From: Hymenobacter jejuensis
GTDB lineage: Bacteria; Bacteroidota; Bacteroidia; Cytophagales; Hymenobacteraceae
DNA: 64,000 nt
Assembly (NCBI RefSeq): GCF_006337165.1
Contig: NZ_CP040896.1
Coordinates: 3,472,001-3,536,000 of the forward strand
Reading direction: 5' to 3'
Part shown: one piece after another, positions 25,834-39,018 of the stretch
Layout: each line of letters begins with the position of its first letter
Numbering within the stretch: position 1 is the first letter of the stretch
Translations under genes and position numbers: made by a program
The notes under the pieces: model-generated
The model's input: only the letters and a program-made list of their open reading frames with translations
What the model was told of the DNA's origin: nothing
The model's database searches: none

Positions 25834-28041
25834 ATGGCAACCCTCATTGATCCCGAAGTAGAGCGTAACGAGATCCTTCGGCAATACCGTCGTCTGCTCC
25901 GTACTGCCAAGCCTTACCTGCACGGCAACGACGCCAAACTCATCAAGAAAGCGTTCAACACTTCGTTGGAGGCCCACAAAGACATGCGCCGGAAGTCCGG
26001 CGAACCCTACATCCTGCATCCGCTGGCCGTCGCCCAGATTGCGGTGGAGGAAATCGGCCTGGGCACTACCAGCATCGTTTCGGCGCTGCTGCACGATGTA
26101 GTCGAAGACACGCCGATGGAGATCTCCGACGTGGAGCGCGAATTCGGGACCAAAGTCGCCCGCATCATCGATGGCCTGACGAAGATTTCGGGCGTTTTTG
26201 AATACGGCACTTCCGAGCAAGCCGAAAACTTCCGCAAGATGCTGCTGACGCTTTCGGAAGATGTACGCGTGATCTTAATCAAGATTGCCGACCGCTTGCA
26301 CAACATGCGCACTCTCGACTCGATGCCGCGCCACAAGCAGCTCAAGATAGCTTCCGAAACCATTTACCTCTATGCGCCCCTAGCACACCGCCTCGGGCTA
26401 TATGCGATAAAAAGCGAGTTGGAAGATCTTTATCTAAAATACACTGATACAGAGGTTTACAACGAGCTGGTAAATAAGGTCCGGCAGAGCCGCAGTGCGC
26501 GTAACCGGTTCATCAAAGAATTTGTCGCGCCCATTGATGAAGAGCTGAAGATGCAAGGCTTCGACTTTGAGATCAAAGGCCGGCCCAAGTCCATCTACTC
26601 CATACTGCGCAAAATGCGCAAACAGAACGTCACGTTCGACGAGGTATATGACCTGTTTGCCATTCGGGTAATCTTGGATGTGCCGCAGGAGCAGGAAAAG
26701 GCAGCGTGTTGGCAGGTATATTCCATCGTTACCGATTTCTATCAGCCTAACCCCGATAGGCTGCGCGATTGGGTCAGCACACCCAAAGCCAATGGCTATG
26801 AAAGCCTGCACACCACCGTTATGTCGCGCAGCGGCCAGTGGGTGGAAGTACAGATTCGCTCGCGCCGCATGGACGATATTGCCGAAAAAGGCTACGCTGC
26901 CCACTGGAAATACAAGGACACTGGTTCGGTACAGCCCGAATCCAGCTTGGAAGCCTGGATCAACAAGGTGCGCGAGATGCTCGAAACGAACAATTCGAGT
27001 GCGCTCGAGTTCATGGACGAATTCCGCCAGAATCTTTTCGTGAAAGAGGTTTACGCTTTTACACCCAAAGGAAAGCTGGTAATTCTGCCTGATAAGGCTA
27101 CGGCTTTAGACTTCGCGTTCGAAATTCATACGCATATCGGCCTGCAATGCCTGGGCGCAAAGGTCAACCAAAAGCTGGAGCCGCTAAGCTATCAACTGCG
27201 CAACGGCGACCAAGTCGAGATTTTAACCTCGCAAAAACAGCGCCCCACCGAGGAATGGTTGCAATACGTCATCACATCGAAAGCACGTACCCGAATTAAA
27301 GATTACCTGCGCGACGACAAACGCACGAAAGCCGAAGATGGCCGCTTTCTTGTCGAGAAGCGGCTGGAACTGCTTGGCGTAGAGTTTACTCCCGATAACC
27401 TCAACCGCCTGCTAACCCATTTTAATATTTACAATCCGCAGGACTTTTTTTATCGGTTGGCAGTCGGGCAGATCGACGGGCGCGAAATCAAAGAAAACCT
27501 GTTCGACTCAGCCACGGCATCGCCACGGCAGCCGTCTAGGCTTGAGCCCAAGGCATTTGACCAGGAAGTGCAAAAGATCCGTGGGGTGCGGGCTGACATG
27601 CTGGTGATCGGAGAGCACACCAACAAGTTCGATTACACCATAGCACCTTGCTGCAACCCGATTCCGGGCGATGATGTATTCGGTTTTGAAACAGAGACGG
27701 GCATTGTCATTCACCGGACGTCTTGCCCTAAAGCCGTGCAGCTGATGTCTAATTATGGCAACCGCATTGTGCGCGCCAAATGGACTGATCAATTGGAGTT
27801 GGCTTTCTTAGCTGGCATCCGCATCAAAGGTTCAGACCGGGTTGGCTTGGTAAACGACGTTACCAGAATTATCTCCAACAGCCTGAAAGTCAACATGCGC
27901 TCCATCACCATCGACTCCAACGACGGCATGTTCGAAGGCCAGATCATGGTATTTGTCAATGACACGGACCATCTCAACAAACTCATTCAACGCCTGTCTA
28001 GGGTGAATGGCGTATTAGGGGTCGAGCGTTTTGATTCTTAA
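25834..28041 (+). CDS. Bifunctional (p)ppGpp synthetase/hydrolase (RelA/SpoT family)
   Basis: A 735-residue stringent-response enzyme. The HD hydrolase domain (about 45-200) contains HPLAVAQIAVE, LLHDVVEDTP with the metal-binding His-Asp, and RLHNMRTL. The synthetase domain follows (about 235-345) with GRPKSIYSI and YESLHTTVMSRSGQWVEVQIR. A TGS domain lies at about 400-460 (VYAFTPKGKLVILPDKATALDFAF). The C-terminal ACT domain is at about 660-735. Both active sites look intact, so it resembles SpoT/Rel rather than RelA. It is monocistronic. Confidence 0.96.
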   Translation: MATLIDPEVERNEILRQYRRLLRTAKPYLHGNDAKLIKKAFNTSLEAHKDMRRKSGEPYILHPLAVAQIAVEEIGLGTTSIVSALLHDVVEDTPMEISDVEREFGTKVARIIDGLTKISGVFEYGTSEQAENFRKMLLTLSEDVRVILIKIADRLHNMRTLDSMPRHKQLKIASETIYLYAPLAHRLGLYAIKSELEDLYLKYTDTEVYNELVNKVRQSRSARNRFIKEFVAPIDEELKMQGFDFEIKGRPKSIYSILRKMRKQNVTFDEVYDLFAIRVILDVPQEQEKAACWQVYSIVTDFYQPNPDRLRDWVSTPKANGYESLHTTVMSRSGQWVEVQIRSRRMDDIAEKGYAAHWKYKDTGSVQPESSLEAWINKVREMLETNNSSALEFMDEFRQNLFVKEVYAFTPKGKLVILPDKATALDFAFEIHTHIGLQCLGAKVNQKLEPLSYQLRNGDQVEILTSQKQRPTEEWLQYVITSKARTRIKDYLRDDKRTKAEDGRFLVEKRLELLGVEFTPDNLNRLLTHFNIYNPQDFFYRLAVGQIDGREIKENLFDSATASPRQPSRLEPKAFDQEVQKIRGVRADMLVIGEHTNKFDYTIAPCCNPIPGDDVFGFETETGIVIHRTSCPKAVQLMSNYGNRIVRAKWTDQLELAFLAGIRIKGSDRVGLVNDVTRIISNSLKVNMRSITIDSNDGMFEGQIMVFVNDTDHLNKLIQRLSRVNGVLGVERFDS

Positions 28042-28192
28042 GCCAATAAAAGTCTTAGGTAGTATATAAAGTATGTGAGGGAATAACTTAGTATTAAGCT
28101 TGTTTATATAAACAGTTGGTTATCAGATGTTTATATAAATAGTCAAAATAAGTGCTTCCTAGTTACTATCTGGCTTATGCTGTTGCAATGCT

Positions 28193-28200
28193 TACCTTTG
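28193..28200 (+). promoter_or_regulatory. -7 element upstream of the fur-like gene
   Basis: TACCTTTG matches the Bacteroidota -7 consensus, 26 bp before the start codon. No good -33 TTG was found at the right distance. Confidence 0.55.
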
Positions 28201-28225
28201 CCACTCCTTATATATATGGTGCAAA

Positions 28226-28699
28226 ATGCTTGACCAAGAGAAGTATGAAGAGGTGAAAAAAATCTTCACCGCCTACTTAGAAAATAAAGGTTTGCGAAAA
28301 ACGTCGGAACGCTACGCCATTTTGGAAGAAATATATTCGCGTACGGGCCACTTTGATGTCGAGGAGCTGTTTGCCGGCATGAAGGAGCAGGGCTTGCAAG
28401 TAAGCCGTGCAACCGTCTATAACACTCTCGATTTGCTAGTAGAGCACGGCTTGGTAAGTAAGCACCAGTTTGGTCGAAACCTTGCCCAATACGAGAAATC
28501 ATATGGCTACCGGCAGCACGACCACGTGATCTGCACCGAATGCCATAAGGTGGTCGAGTTCTGCGACCCGCGCATTCACGGCATCCAGACGATGGTCGGC
28601 GACCTTTTGAATTTCCATATCTTGCACCACTCTTTAAATCTTTACGGCGTGTGCGGCGATTGCCGCGCCAAAGCCGCTGCCCGTTCTCAAGCTGAATGA
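28226..28699 (+). CDS. Fur-family metal-dependent repressor
   Basis: A 157-residue Fur-family regulator. The N-terminal winged helix is about residues 1-85 (LRKTSERYAILEEIYSRTGHFDVEELF, then VSRATVYNTLDLLVEHGLV). The dimerisation domain carries YRQHDHVICTECHKVVEF and the later CGDC pair, giving the CxxC...CxxC structural zinc site. Whether it senses iron, zinc or peroxide cannot be told. It overlaps the STAS gene by 4 bp and heads a tight cluster with purA. Confidence 0.93.
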   Translation: MLDQEKYEEVKKIFTAYLENKGLRKTSERYAILEEIYSRTGHFDVEELFAGMKEQGLQVSRATVYNTLDLLVEHGLVSKHQFGRNLAQYEKSYGYRQHDHVICTECHKVVEFCDPRIHGIQTMVGDLLNFHILHHSLNLYGVCGDCRAKAAARSQAE

Positions 28700-29043
28700 A
28701 AACTGAATCTGCCCTGCAAAATGGCATCCTGTACGTCCGCCTAGCCGGCGACCTGATCGGTAGCCCCGATACCCAACCGCTTCTCCAAACTGTAAACGAC
28801 CACCTCGGCGACGCCATCACGCTCTGCGCGGTCGATTTGTCAAACGTACGCTTTATCAACAGCACCGGTATTGGCGTCTTGGTTTCGATCTTAACCAAGT
28901 TTCGCAACCAAGGAGGGGAGTTAGTGCTGATCAATCCTTCCGAGCATATTCGTAAGCTGCTGCTCATCACCAAGCTAAATTCAATTTTCACGATTGCGGA
29001 CGACGACGTAACGGCCGCTCAACAACTGAAAGCCGTAAGCTAA
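28696..29043 (+). CDS. STAS-domain protein (anti-sigma factor antagonist-like)
   Basis: A 115-residue single STAS domain. The phosphorylation site region VDLSNVRFINSTGIGVLVSI has the Ser in NSTG that anti-sigma kinases modify in SpoIIAA/RsbV-type proteins. No partner kinase is adjacent. It overlaps the fur-like gene by 4 bp (ATGA) and purA by one base (TAATG), which suggests co-translation. Confidence 0.88.
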   Translation: MKTESALQNGILYVRLAGDLIGSPDTQPLLQTVNDHLGDAITLCAVDLSNVRFINSTGIGVLVSILTKFRNQGGELVLINPSEHIRKLLLITKLNSIFTIADDDVTAAQQLKAVS

Positions 29044-30314
29044 TGCCCGTTGACGTACTTGTTGGATTACAGTGGGGTGACGAAGGAAAAGGCAAAATTG
29101 TCGATGTTTTAGCCCCCACTTATGATGTAGTAGCCCGTTTTCAAGGTGGCCCGAATGCTGGACACACGCTTACCTTCGACGGACAAAAACATGTGCTGCA
29201 CCAAGTGCCCTCCGGCATTTTTCATCCGCACATTATAAATGTTGTTGGCAATGGGGTCGTCTTAGATCCTGTCGTATTCCGGACTGAATTTCAGAAGCTT
29301 ACCGATAGAGGGATAGATGCCTCTCGTAATCTTTACGTTTCAAAAAAGGCTCAGCTTATTCTGCCATCGCACCGTGCCCTCGATCGTATCTCGGAAGAAG
29401 CTCGTGGCGGCGGTAAAATCGGCTCAACTTTGAAGGGTATCGGGCCGACCTACCAAGACAAGATTGGCCGGACTGGTTTGCGAGTAGGAGACATACTGCA
29501 TCCTAATTTTCAGGAGCGTTATGCAGAGGCCGTTGCGCGCCACGCTAAACTCGCCGCTTTTCACGGTCGTGAACTAGAAATCGAGCCGTTTGAAGATGAT
29601 TTCTTTTCGGCCGTTGACTTCCTGCGTACGCTTCGTTTAGCCGATACCGAATACTTGCTTAACGATCTTCTTCGGCAAGGCAAACGCATATTAGCTGAGG
29701 GGGCTCAAGGCTCACTGCTGGACATTGACTTCGGCACATATCCGTTTGTTACTTCTTCCAGCACTGTTGTAGCAGGAGCTTGCACAGGCTTAGGCATTGC
29801 TCCCGCTCACATTGACCGTGTGTATGGCATTAGCAAAGCTTATTGTACACGCGTGGGAAGCGGACCATTTCCTACCGAATTGCATGATGAAATAGGGGAG
29901 CGGATCAGACAAGCAGGCCGTGAGTTTGGTTCTACTACTGGTCGTCCACGCCGCTGCGGCTGGATTGACATACCTTCTCTACGCTATAGCATAATGCTTA
30001 ACGGAGTCACTGAGCTCCACTTAATGAAGGCAGACGTACTCGACGAGTTCGACGAGCTCAAGGTTTGTACGCATTATCTTACTCCTTCGGGAGAAGAAAC
30101 CACGCAACTCCCAGACCTAAGCTTGCTTGAAACACTCACTCCAGTCTACATAACATTACCCGGCTGGCGTACTGAGTTGCAAAATATTTCAGATCCTGAA
30201 AGGTTGCCTATAGAGCTTAAGCAGTATTTGCAATTCCTTGAGGAACAGTTACAAGTACCTATCCGAATTGTAAGTGTGGGTCCTGACCGAGTCAGTACTC
30301 TTCACCTGAGCTAG
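29043..30314 (+). CDS. purA: Adenylosuccinate synthetase
   Basis: A 423-residue GTP-dependent enzyme converting IMP and aspartate to adenylosuccinate. The P-loop region GLQWGDEGKGKIVD (from about residue 8) includes the catalytic Asp, and NAGHTL carries the catalytic His. IGPTYQDKIGRTGLRVGD, EGAQGSLLDIDFGTYPFVTSS and TTGRPRRCGW are all family landmarks. It shares its first base with the STAS stop codon. Its composition is lower in G+C than most of the window (27 of 60 bases in 29041-29100). A terminator follows. Confidence 0.97.
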   Translation: MPVDVLVGLQWGDEGKGKIVDVLAPTYDVVARFQGGPNAGHTLTFDGQKHVLHQVPSGIFHPHIINVVGNGVVLDPVVFRTEFQKLTDRGIDASRNLYVSKKAQLILPSHRALDRISEEARGGGKIGSTLKGIGPTYQDKIGRTGLRVGDILHPNFQERYAEAVARHAKLAAFHGRELEIEPFEDDFFSAVDFLRTLRLADTEYLLNDLLRQGKRILAEGAQGSLLDIDFGTYPFVTSSSTVVAGACTGLGIAPAHIDRVYGISKAYCTRVGSGPFPTELHDEIGERIRQAGREFGSTTGRPRRCGWIDIPSLRYSIMLNGVTELHLMKADVLDEFDELKVCTHYLTPSGEETTQLPDLSLLETLTPVYITLPGWRTELQNISDPERLPIELKQYLQFLEEQLQVPIRIVSVGPDRVSTLHLS

Positions 30315-30322
30315 AAAAAAGA

Positions 30323-30359
30323 ATACGGCGAGCCTTGACATCATCAGGACTCGCCGTAT
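30323..30359 (+). terminator. Terminator after purA
   Basis: ATACGGCGAG pairs with CTCGCCGTAT, with an inner CTTGA/TCAGG stem, then CTTTG. It separates the fur-STAS-purA cluster from the rRNA promoters. Confidence 0.75.
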
Positions 30360-30448
30360 CTTTGTCATCCTGTTTTGGCAATCGGCCAACAAAATGGTGC
30401 TACTAGTTCTCTCAAGAAGTAGATTGAAAAAAAAGTTAATAAAAACTC

Positions 30449-30479
30449 TTGACAATCAACAATTGATGTTCTAGTTTTG
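30449..30479 (+). promoter_or_regulatory. rRNA operon promoter P1
   Basis: TTG at 30449 (within TTGACA) and TAGTTTTG at 30472-30479 are separated by 20 bp. This is the most upstream of three tandem promoters. Confidence 0.7.
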
Positions 30480-30524
30480 CACTCCCAAATCAAAAGGAGG
30501 CGGGTAAAAAAGAATTTCTGGTTG

Positions 30525-30557
30525 TTGTTCTAAACAGCAAAAAGTTTTTTACCTTTG
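30525..30557 (+). promoter_or_regulatory. rRNA operon promoter P2
   Basis: TTG at 30525 and TACCTTTG at 30550-30557, 22 bp apart, embedded in A/T runs. Confidence 0.7.
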
Positions 30558-30619
30558 CACCCCTGCTTGGATAAAGAGAAAATGATTGAGGGATTAAAAA
30601 ATAAAATCTCCTTTTTTAT

Positions 30620-30649
30620 TTGGCAAGTATAAAAAGGTTTTTACCTTTG
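30620..30649 (+). promoter_or_regulatory. rRNA operon promoter P3
   Basis: TTG at 30620 and TACCTTTG at 30642-30649, 19 bp apart, the best match of the three and about 260 bp upstream of 16S. Confidence 0.75.
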
Positions 30650-30839
30650 CAACCCCGAACGAAAAGACGCTCGGTTAAGAGATTAAACAACGGCTAAATA
30701 AGTAGCCGCTCTGCTTCTTTAAAAGAAAGAAGCTCATGTTCTTTGAATGTTTGGAATGAACGAATGGTAAGTATACTACCACTTCTGGGCAACCAGAATG
30801 TAAGAATACTAAATAAGACCAAGCGACGCGAATTAAATG

Positions 30840-30861
30840 ACAACGTCAATAGTGAGCAAGA
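30840..30861 (+). other. 16S pre-rRNA processing stem, left arm
   Basis: ACAACGTCA (30840-30848) and AGCAAGA (30855-30861) are complementary to TGACGTTGT (32444-32452) and TCTTGCT (32435-32441). Together they form the long stem that brings both 16S ends together for RNase III cleavage. Confidence 0.75.
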
Positions 30862-30910
30862 TCAGCACTCGACATGGTCTTTGCTTCGGCAAAGGCAGCA
30901 AGTAATTTAT

Positions 30911-32427
<1,517 letters not shown>

Positions 32428-32434
32428 GGAGCGG

Positions 32435-32452
32435 TCTTGCTTATGACGTTGT
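32435..32452 (+). other. 16S pre-rRNA processing stem, right arm
   Basis: TCTTGCT and TGACGTTGT pair with the leader arm at 30840-30861. Confidence 0.75.
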
Positions 32453-32538
32453 TAATCACATCGATAAAATGGTCTTTTATCCATTCGTTCATCCTTCATT
32501 CAAATAATATTCTTCGGATTCGATGTTTATCGAAACCC

Positions 32539-32612
32539 GGGCTTGTAGCTCAGGTGGTTAGAGCGCTACACTGATAATGTAGAGGTCCGTGGTTCGAGTC
32601 CACGCAGGCCCA
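32539..32612 (+). tRNA. tRNA-Ile (anticodon GAT)
   Basis: A 74-nt tRNA in the 16S-23S spacer. The acceptor arm GGGCTTG pairs with CAGGCCC with one wobble. The anticodon loop CTGATAA carries GAT, T-loop GGTTCGAGTCC, discriminator A. No encoded CCA. Confidence 0.96.
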
Positions 32613-32648
32613 CTGAACATAGCGGAACGGCCGCTGGGAATTCAACAT

Positions 32649-32722
32649 GGGGGATTAGCTCAGCTGGCTAGAGCACCTGCCTTGCACGCAGGGGGTCAAC
32701 GGTTCGAATCCGTTATTCTCCA
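32649..32722 (+). tRNA. tRNA-Ala (anticodon TGC)
   Basis: A 74-nt tRNA in the 16S-23S spacer. The acceptor arm GGGGGAT pairs with ATTCTCC with two G-T pairs. The anticodon loop CTTGCAC carries TGC, T-loop GGTTCGAATCC, discriminator A. Confidence 0.96.
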
Positions 32723-32833
32723 CTGAATTGAAGGTGTTCCAAGTGGGAACACAGAATTCAATATTATATACAGAAGTGGTTTGCCTATACGGGCGCCTCC
32801 TCTGCGCTGCTCCCAACGGGGGGCACACGTTCT

Positions 32834-32860
32834 TTGACGTAGTGTAACGAGTAAGAAGAA
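32834..32860 (+). other. 23S pre-rRNA processing stem, left arm
   Basis: TTGACGTAGTGTAACGAG followed by TAAGAAGAA is complementary, with few mismatches, to 35845-35870. It flanks 23S and should form the RNase III stem. Confidence 0.75.
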
Positions 32861-32918
32861 AAGGCCGGGCCCAACAGCCCGGCCCCAAGCGCTCTGTGCG
32901 TTCAGCGCACAGAGGCCA

Positions 32919-35822
<2,904 letters not shown>

Positions 35823-35844
35823 GGCACCCCGCTTGGGGCCCCTG

Positions 35845-35870
35845 TTCTTCTTACCCGTTGCCTGCGTCAA
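35845..35870 (+). other. 23S pre-rRNA processing stem, right arm
   Basis: TTCTTCTTACCCGTTG followed by CCTGCGTCAA pairs with the left arm at 32834-32860. Confidence 0.75.
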
Positions 35871-35910
35871 CGTTTTTTGGGGTGCCCTGAACCCGCACCC
35901 CCGCCAGCAA

Positions 35911-36018
35911 TGGTGGCTTTAGCCCGGGGGTTCACCTCTTCCCATTCCGAACAGAGCCGTTAAGCCCCGGAGCGCCCATGGTACTGCCTTCACCGGCGGG
36001 AGAGTCGGTCGCCGCCAA
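35911..36018 (+). rRNA. 5S ribosomal RNA
   Basis: TGGTGGC at the 5' side pairs with GCCGCCA at the 3' side. CCCATTCCGAACAGAGCCG and GTTAAGCCCCGGAGCGCC are typical 5S internal sequences. Exact ends are approximate. Confidence 0.92.
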
Positions 36019-36034
36019 CCTTGTTGTTTTGCCC

Positions 36035-36096
36035 GCGGCCCCCGCCCCCGCGTCCCTGCCCCGCTTCGGGGGCCAGGGATGCGGGGCGGGGGCCGC
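36035..36096 (+). terminator. Very G+C-rich hairpin after 5S rRNA
   Basis: GCGGCCCCCGCCCCCGCGTC and the following CCTG pair almost completely with CAGGGATGCGGGGCGGGGGC and CCGC. It lacks a T-run, so it may act as a processing or pausing hairpin ahead of the real terminator at 36182. Confidence 0.65.
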
Positions 36097-36181
36097 CCCG
36101 CGTTTACCCCTCCTCGCAAGCTAGTCTGATATCGAGATGCAAGGAAAGTAGAAAGTGACCTCTAAAACATCTTTAGTTATG

Positions 36182-36215
36182 AAGCCTTGGTGCCGTTAAC
36201 GGTATCAGGGCTTTT
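36182..36215 (+). terminator. rRNA operon terminator
   Basis: AAGCCTTGGTGCCG pairs with CGGTATCAGGGCTT, followed by TTTTT. It is the last signal of the rRNA operon. Confidence 0.8.
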
Positions 36216-36324
36216 TTTATAGCATTTACCTATTTTACAAGACGGAACGGACCAAAGTTTAGACGAATCATATCTTTAACGCGTTTCTTGTATTATTACC
36301 GGCTTTTGAAAGAATTAGGTCCAA

Positions 36325-38379
36325 ATGTCAATTACATATCCTTGGTTTTTGTTGAGTTTGGTTACGTTAGGTGTTCCAGTATTAATACACCTCTTTGAAT
36401 TACGACGACCTCAAAGACTAGCTTTTACGAACGTTGGTTTCATCCGAGAAGTGAAACTTATTAGCGCAAAGCAGAGGAAGTTAAAGCACATCATAGTACT
36501 CTTAGCACGTATTGGATGTTTGTTTTTCCTGATTCTTGCTTTTGCTCAGCCTTTTATCCCTGCCTCGAAAGAACAAAAAACGACTGGAAGCGCTATCGCT
36601 GTACTTATCGACAACTCGCCTAGTATGCAGGCGAGAGGTAATAATGAACAGTCGGTTTTTGATGACGCTGTGGAGCAAGCTCAAGGTTTGCCTAATGCTT
36701 TTGTAAATAATACTAGCTTTTTGCTTCAAGAAGGACCTAAGAGTATACTGAACGCTTCTGCTTACCAAGCTGCACTCAAACAGCTTACTATTTCAGGACA
36801 AGCTCGTAGTTTAAAGTCAGCGATTGCACAAACTAATTTTAGTAGAAGTAGAATAGCGCAAACATTTATTATTTCCGATTTTCAGAAGAATGCCTTCTCT
36901 CCTCAGTTTTTGCGAGGTGTAGATTCCACTAAAGATGTATTGTTGGTGCCAATAGCTTCACAAGAAGCTGCTAATGTGTATGTTGATAGCATTGCGCTAG
37001 ATGATGCTTTCGTGCGTTCTGGGAACAACATTTCTTTAAAAATAAGAGTCCGCAATGGCGGTAATGCACTTGCTAAGGATGTTCAGGTAAAGCTTTTCAT
37101 TGCTGAGCAACAAGCAACAGTATATCGTGCTACAATAGAAGCTGGAAAGACGTCAACTTCTGTTGTGCAGGTTCGCCTCACTGAAAATGGCCTTCGGAAG
37201 TGTCGTGTTGAGGTTGAGGATTTTCCGGTGACGTTCGATAACACGTATTACTTCACGCTGCAACCGTCTCCTCAGATCAAAGTACTAGGCATCGGCAACA
37301 CCACGGCTGCTCTCGAGCAGTTGTATGGAAATGAGCCATTATTTGCATTCACAGCTAGCCAGCCTCAGTCTACAAATTATCGTTCGTTGGCAACGGCTAA
37401 TTTAGTTGTGTTACAAGAGCTACCGCGGGTAGATGCGTCTCTACGAGAAAGTTTGACGCGAGCACTGCAACAGGGGACTTCTATTGTCATTGTTCCACCG
37501 GCGGGTGCTGTTGGCCATGATACCTACAACCAGTTGTTTAGAGAGTTAGGAATAGGAGTGGTGCAATGGGAAGAAAGATCCTCTGGTGCTCCCGAACTTC
37601 AGGAAATGGCTACTCCAAGCCCGCAAAATCCATTCTTTAAAGATGTATTTGCTGCGCAAAACCGCCAGCCAATCATGCCGAAGGCAGCTCCAGTTTTACG
37701 CTGGTCGCGATCGGGGAGTGACGTGCTTCAAATGCGGGACGGGAGTGGGTACTTAGCCGGATTTTCCAACGGTCAAGCTGCTGTATATTTATTTTCTGCT
37801 CCCTTTAATACCACTTATTCTGATTTTACCTCGCATGTCCTCTTTGTGCCGGTAATGTATCGGCTGGCAATGCAAAGCTACCGGAGCGATCAGCAGATTG
37901 CCTATCGTCTCAACCAGCGAGCAGTGGCATTTACCTTACCACAATCGGTGCTGCAAAAAGCTGATCAGGTTTTCAAGCTCACCAAAGACAGTCTGAGCTT
38001 CATTCCGGCGCAACGAATACAAGCAGGAGTACTCCGGTTTGATGTGCCTTCTGGGATGACTGAACCCGGCTTTTATGCACTTGAGCAAAATGGGAAGAAG
38101 CTGGCAACGCTAGCGTTCAACTTCGACAAGCGTGAATCTGAGTTGGCACAGTATTCCGCCGATGACTTGCGCAAGATGATCGGCCCCGACCAGCCTAACA
38201 TACACGTCTATGATCCTGCCAAAGGTGGTTCAGTAGCTTCCCAATATCGGGCCGAGCGTGTAGGCAAGCCGCTGTGGCGTTATTGTTTATGGATCTCGCT
38301 CGCTTTCTTGTTGTTAGAGGTTCTCACTATAAGAGCTAAACCAAAAGTGCAAGCCAATAGGCCCGCAGTAGCAGCCTAA
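36325..38379 (+). CDS. BatA-like protein with N-terminal membrane domain and vWA-like region
   Basis: A 684-residue membrane protein of the BatA/aerotolerance group. MSITYPWFLLSLVTLGVPVLI begins the typical BatA N-terminal segment (HLFELRRPQRLAFTNVGFI), followed by a second helix at about residues 57-77. SAIAVLIDNSPSMQARG resembles the start of a vWA domain. A last helix is near residue 655. The 5' half is unusually AT-rich (21 of 60 G/C in 36481-36540; 20 of 60 in 36841-36900), whereas the 3' half is near normal (32 of 60 in 38101-38160). Function is probably envelope-related. Confidence 0.82.
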   Translation: MSITYPWFLLSLVTLGVPVLIHLFELRRPQRLAFTNVGFIREVKLISAKQRKLKHIIVLLARIGCLFFLILAFAQPFIPASKEQKTTGSAIAVLIDNSPSMQARGNNEQSVFDDAVEQAQGLPNAFVNNTSFLLQEGPKSILNASAYQAALKQLTISGQARSLKSAIAQTNFSRSRIAQTFIISDFQKNAFSPQFLRGVDSTKDVLLVPIASQEAANVYVDSIALDDAFVRSGNNISLKIRVRNGGNALAKDVQVKLFIAEQQATVYRATIEAGKTSTSVVQVRLTENGLRKCRVEVEDFPVTFDNTYYFTLQPSPQIKVLGIGNTTAALEQLYGNEPLFAFTASQPQSTNYRSLATANLVVLQELPRVDASLRESLTRALQQGTSIVIVPPAGAVGHDTYNQLFRELGIGVVQWEERSSGAPELQEMATPSPQNPFFKDVFAAQNRQPIMPKAAPVLRWSRSGSDVLQMRDGSGYLAGFSNGQAAVYLFSAPFNTTYSDFTSHVLFVPVMYRLAMQSYRSDQQIAYRLNQRAVAFTLPQSVLQKADQVFKLTKDSLSFIPAQRIQAGVLRFDVPSGMTEPGFYALEQNGKKLATLAFNFDKRESELAQYSADDLRKMIGPDQPNIHVYDPAKGGSVASQYRAERVGKPLWRYCLWISLAFLLLEVLTIRAKPKVQANRPAVAA

Positions 38380-38446
38380 CACTATTAATGGCGTCCTTTG
38401 ATTTGAGGAAAGTACTCTATCTTGCTGCCTCACTTTCGAGCTACGC

Positions 38447-38974
38447 GTGAATTCTTCACTTTCAGCCAGGCAAACAGTTGTGCGCACTGCCATTCAATGG
38501 GGTGTAAGTGCAGGTATTGTATGCATTCTCTGGGTTATAGGCCTATACCTGACGGGCAATAACCCATATGGCCCCAAAAGGCTCATGACCTTCTTCATCC
38601 CGCCGTTGGCGGCAATCCTGAGCCAAGGCGTGCTTCGTCGGAAATTTCAACCTGAAGGTCCAGGGTTAGGCCGAGCAATTGGCGTTGGCCTACTCACTAC
38701 TTTCTTCATAGCCTTGGTATCGGCGGCAGGAGTGTACGGTTTTGCTAGAATTACAGGTAACGCGCCCATACAGAGGCACTTATCTGAAATGGATCAACTG
38801 CTGGCAGCAAGCAAAGCCGATTTTCTGAAGCAACCGCACGGCTTGGAACAATACGAGCGCACCCGGCAGGGACTGGCCCGCACCCCGCAAGGGTTTGCCG
38901 CCGATGACTTTAAAAATAAGATCCTGTTTGGGTTGTTGATTAGTGTGCCAGGAGGGATTTTCTTTCGGAAATAA
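38447..38974 (+). CDS. DUF4199 membrane protein 1
   Basis: A 175-residue membrane protein of the DUF4199 family of Bacteroidota. It starts with GTG (MNSSLSARQTVV). Hydrophobic segments lie at about residues 17-33, 46-60 and 80-100, and a short one at the C-terminus, with a charged middle around 110-150. It is followed 44 bp later by a second DUF4199 gene, which leads into a GT2 glycosyltransferase. Function unknown; context suggests a part in envelope glycan assembly. Confidence 0.75.
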   Translation: MNSSLSARQTVVRTAIQWGVSAGIVCILWVIGLYLTGNNPYGPKRLMTFFIPPLAAILSQGVLRRKFQPEGPGLGRAIGVGLLTTFFIALVSAAGVYGFARITGNAPIQRHLSEMDQLLAASKADFLKQPHGLEQYERTRQGLARTPQGFAADDFKNKILFGLLISVPGGIFFRK

Positions 38975-39018
38975 TGCTGATTTTCATTTATTTATACTAA
39001 ACCAAACACCCAACGATC

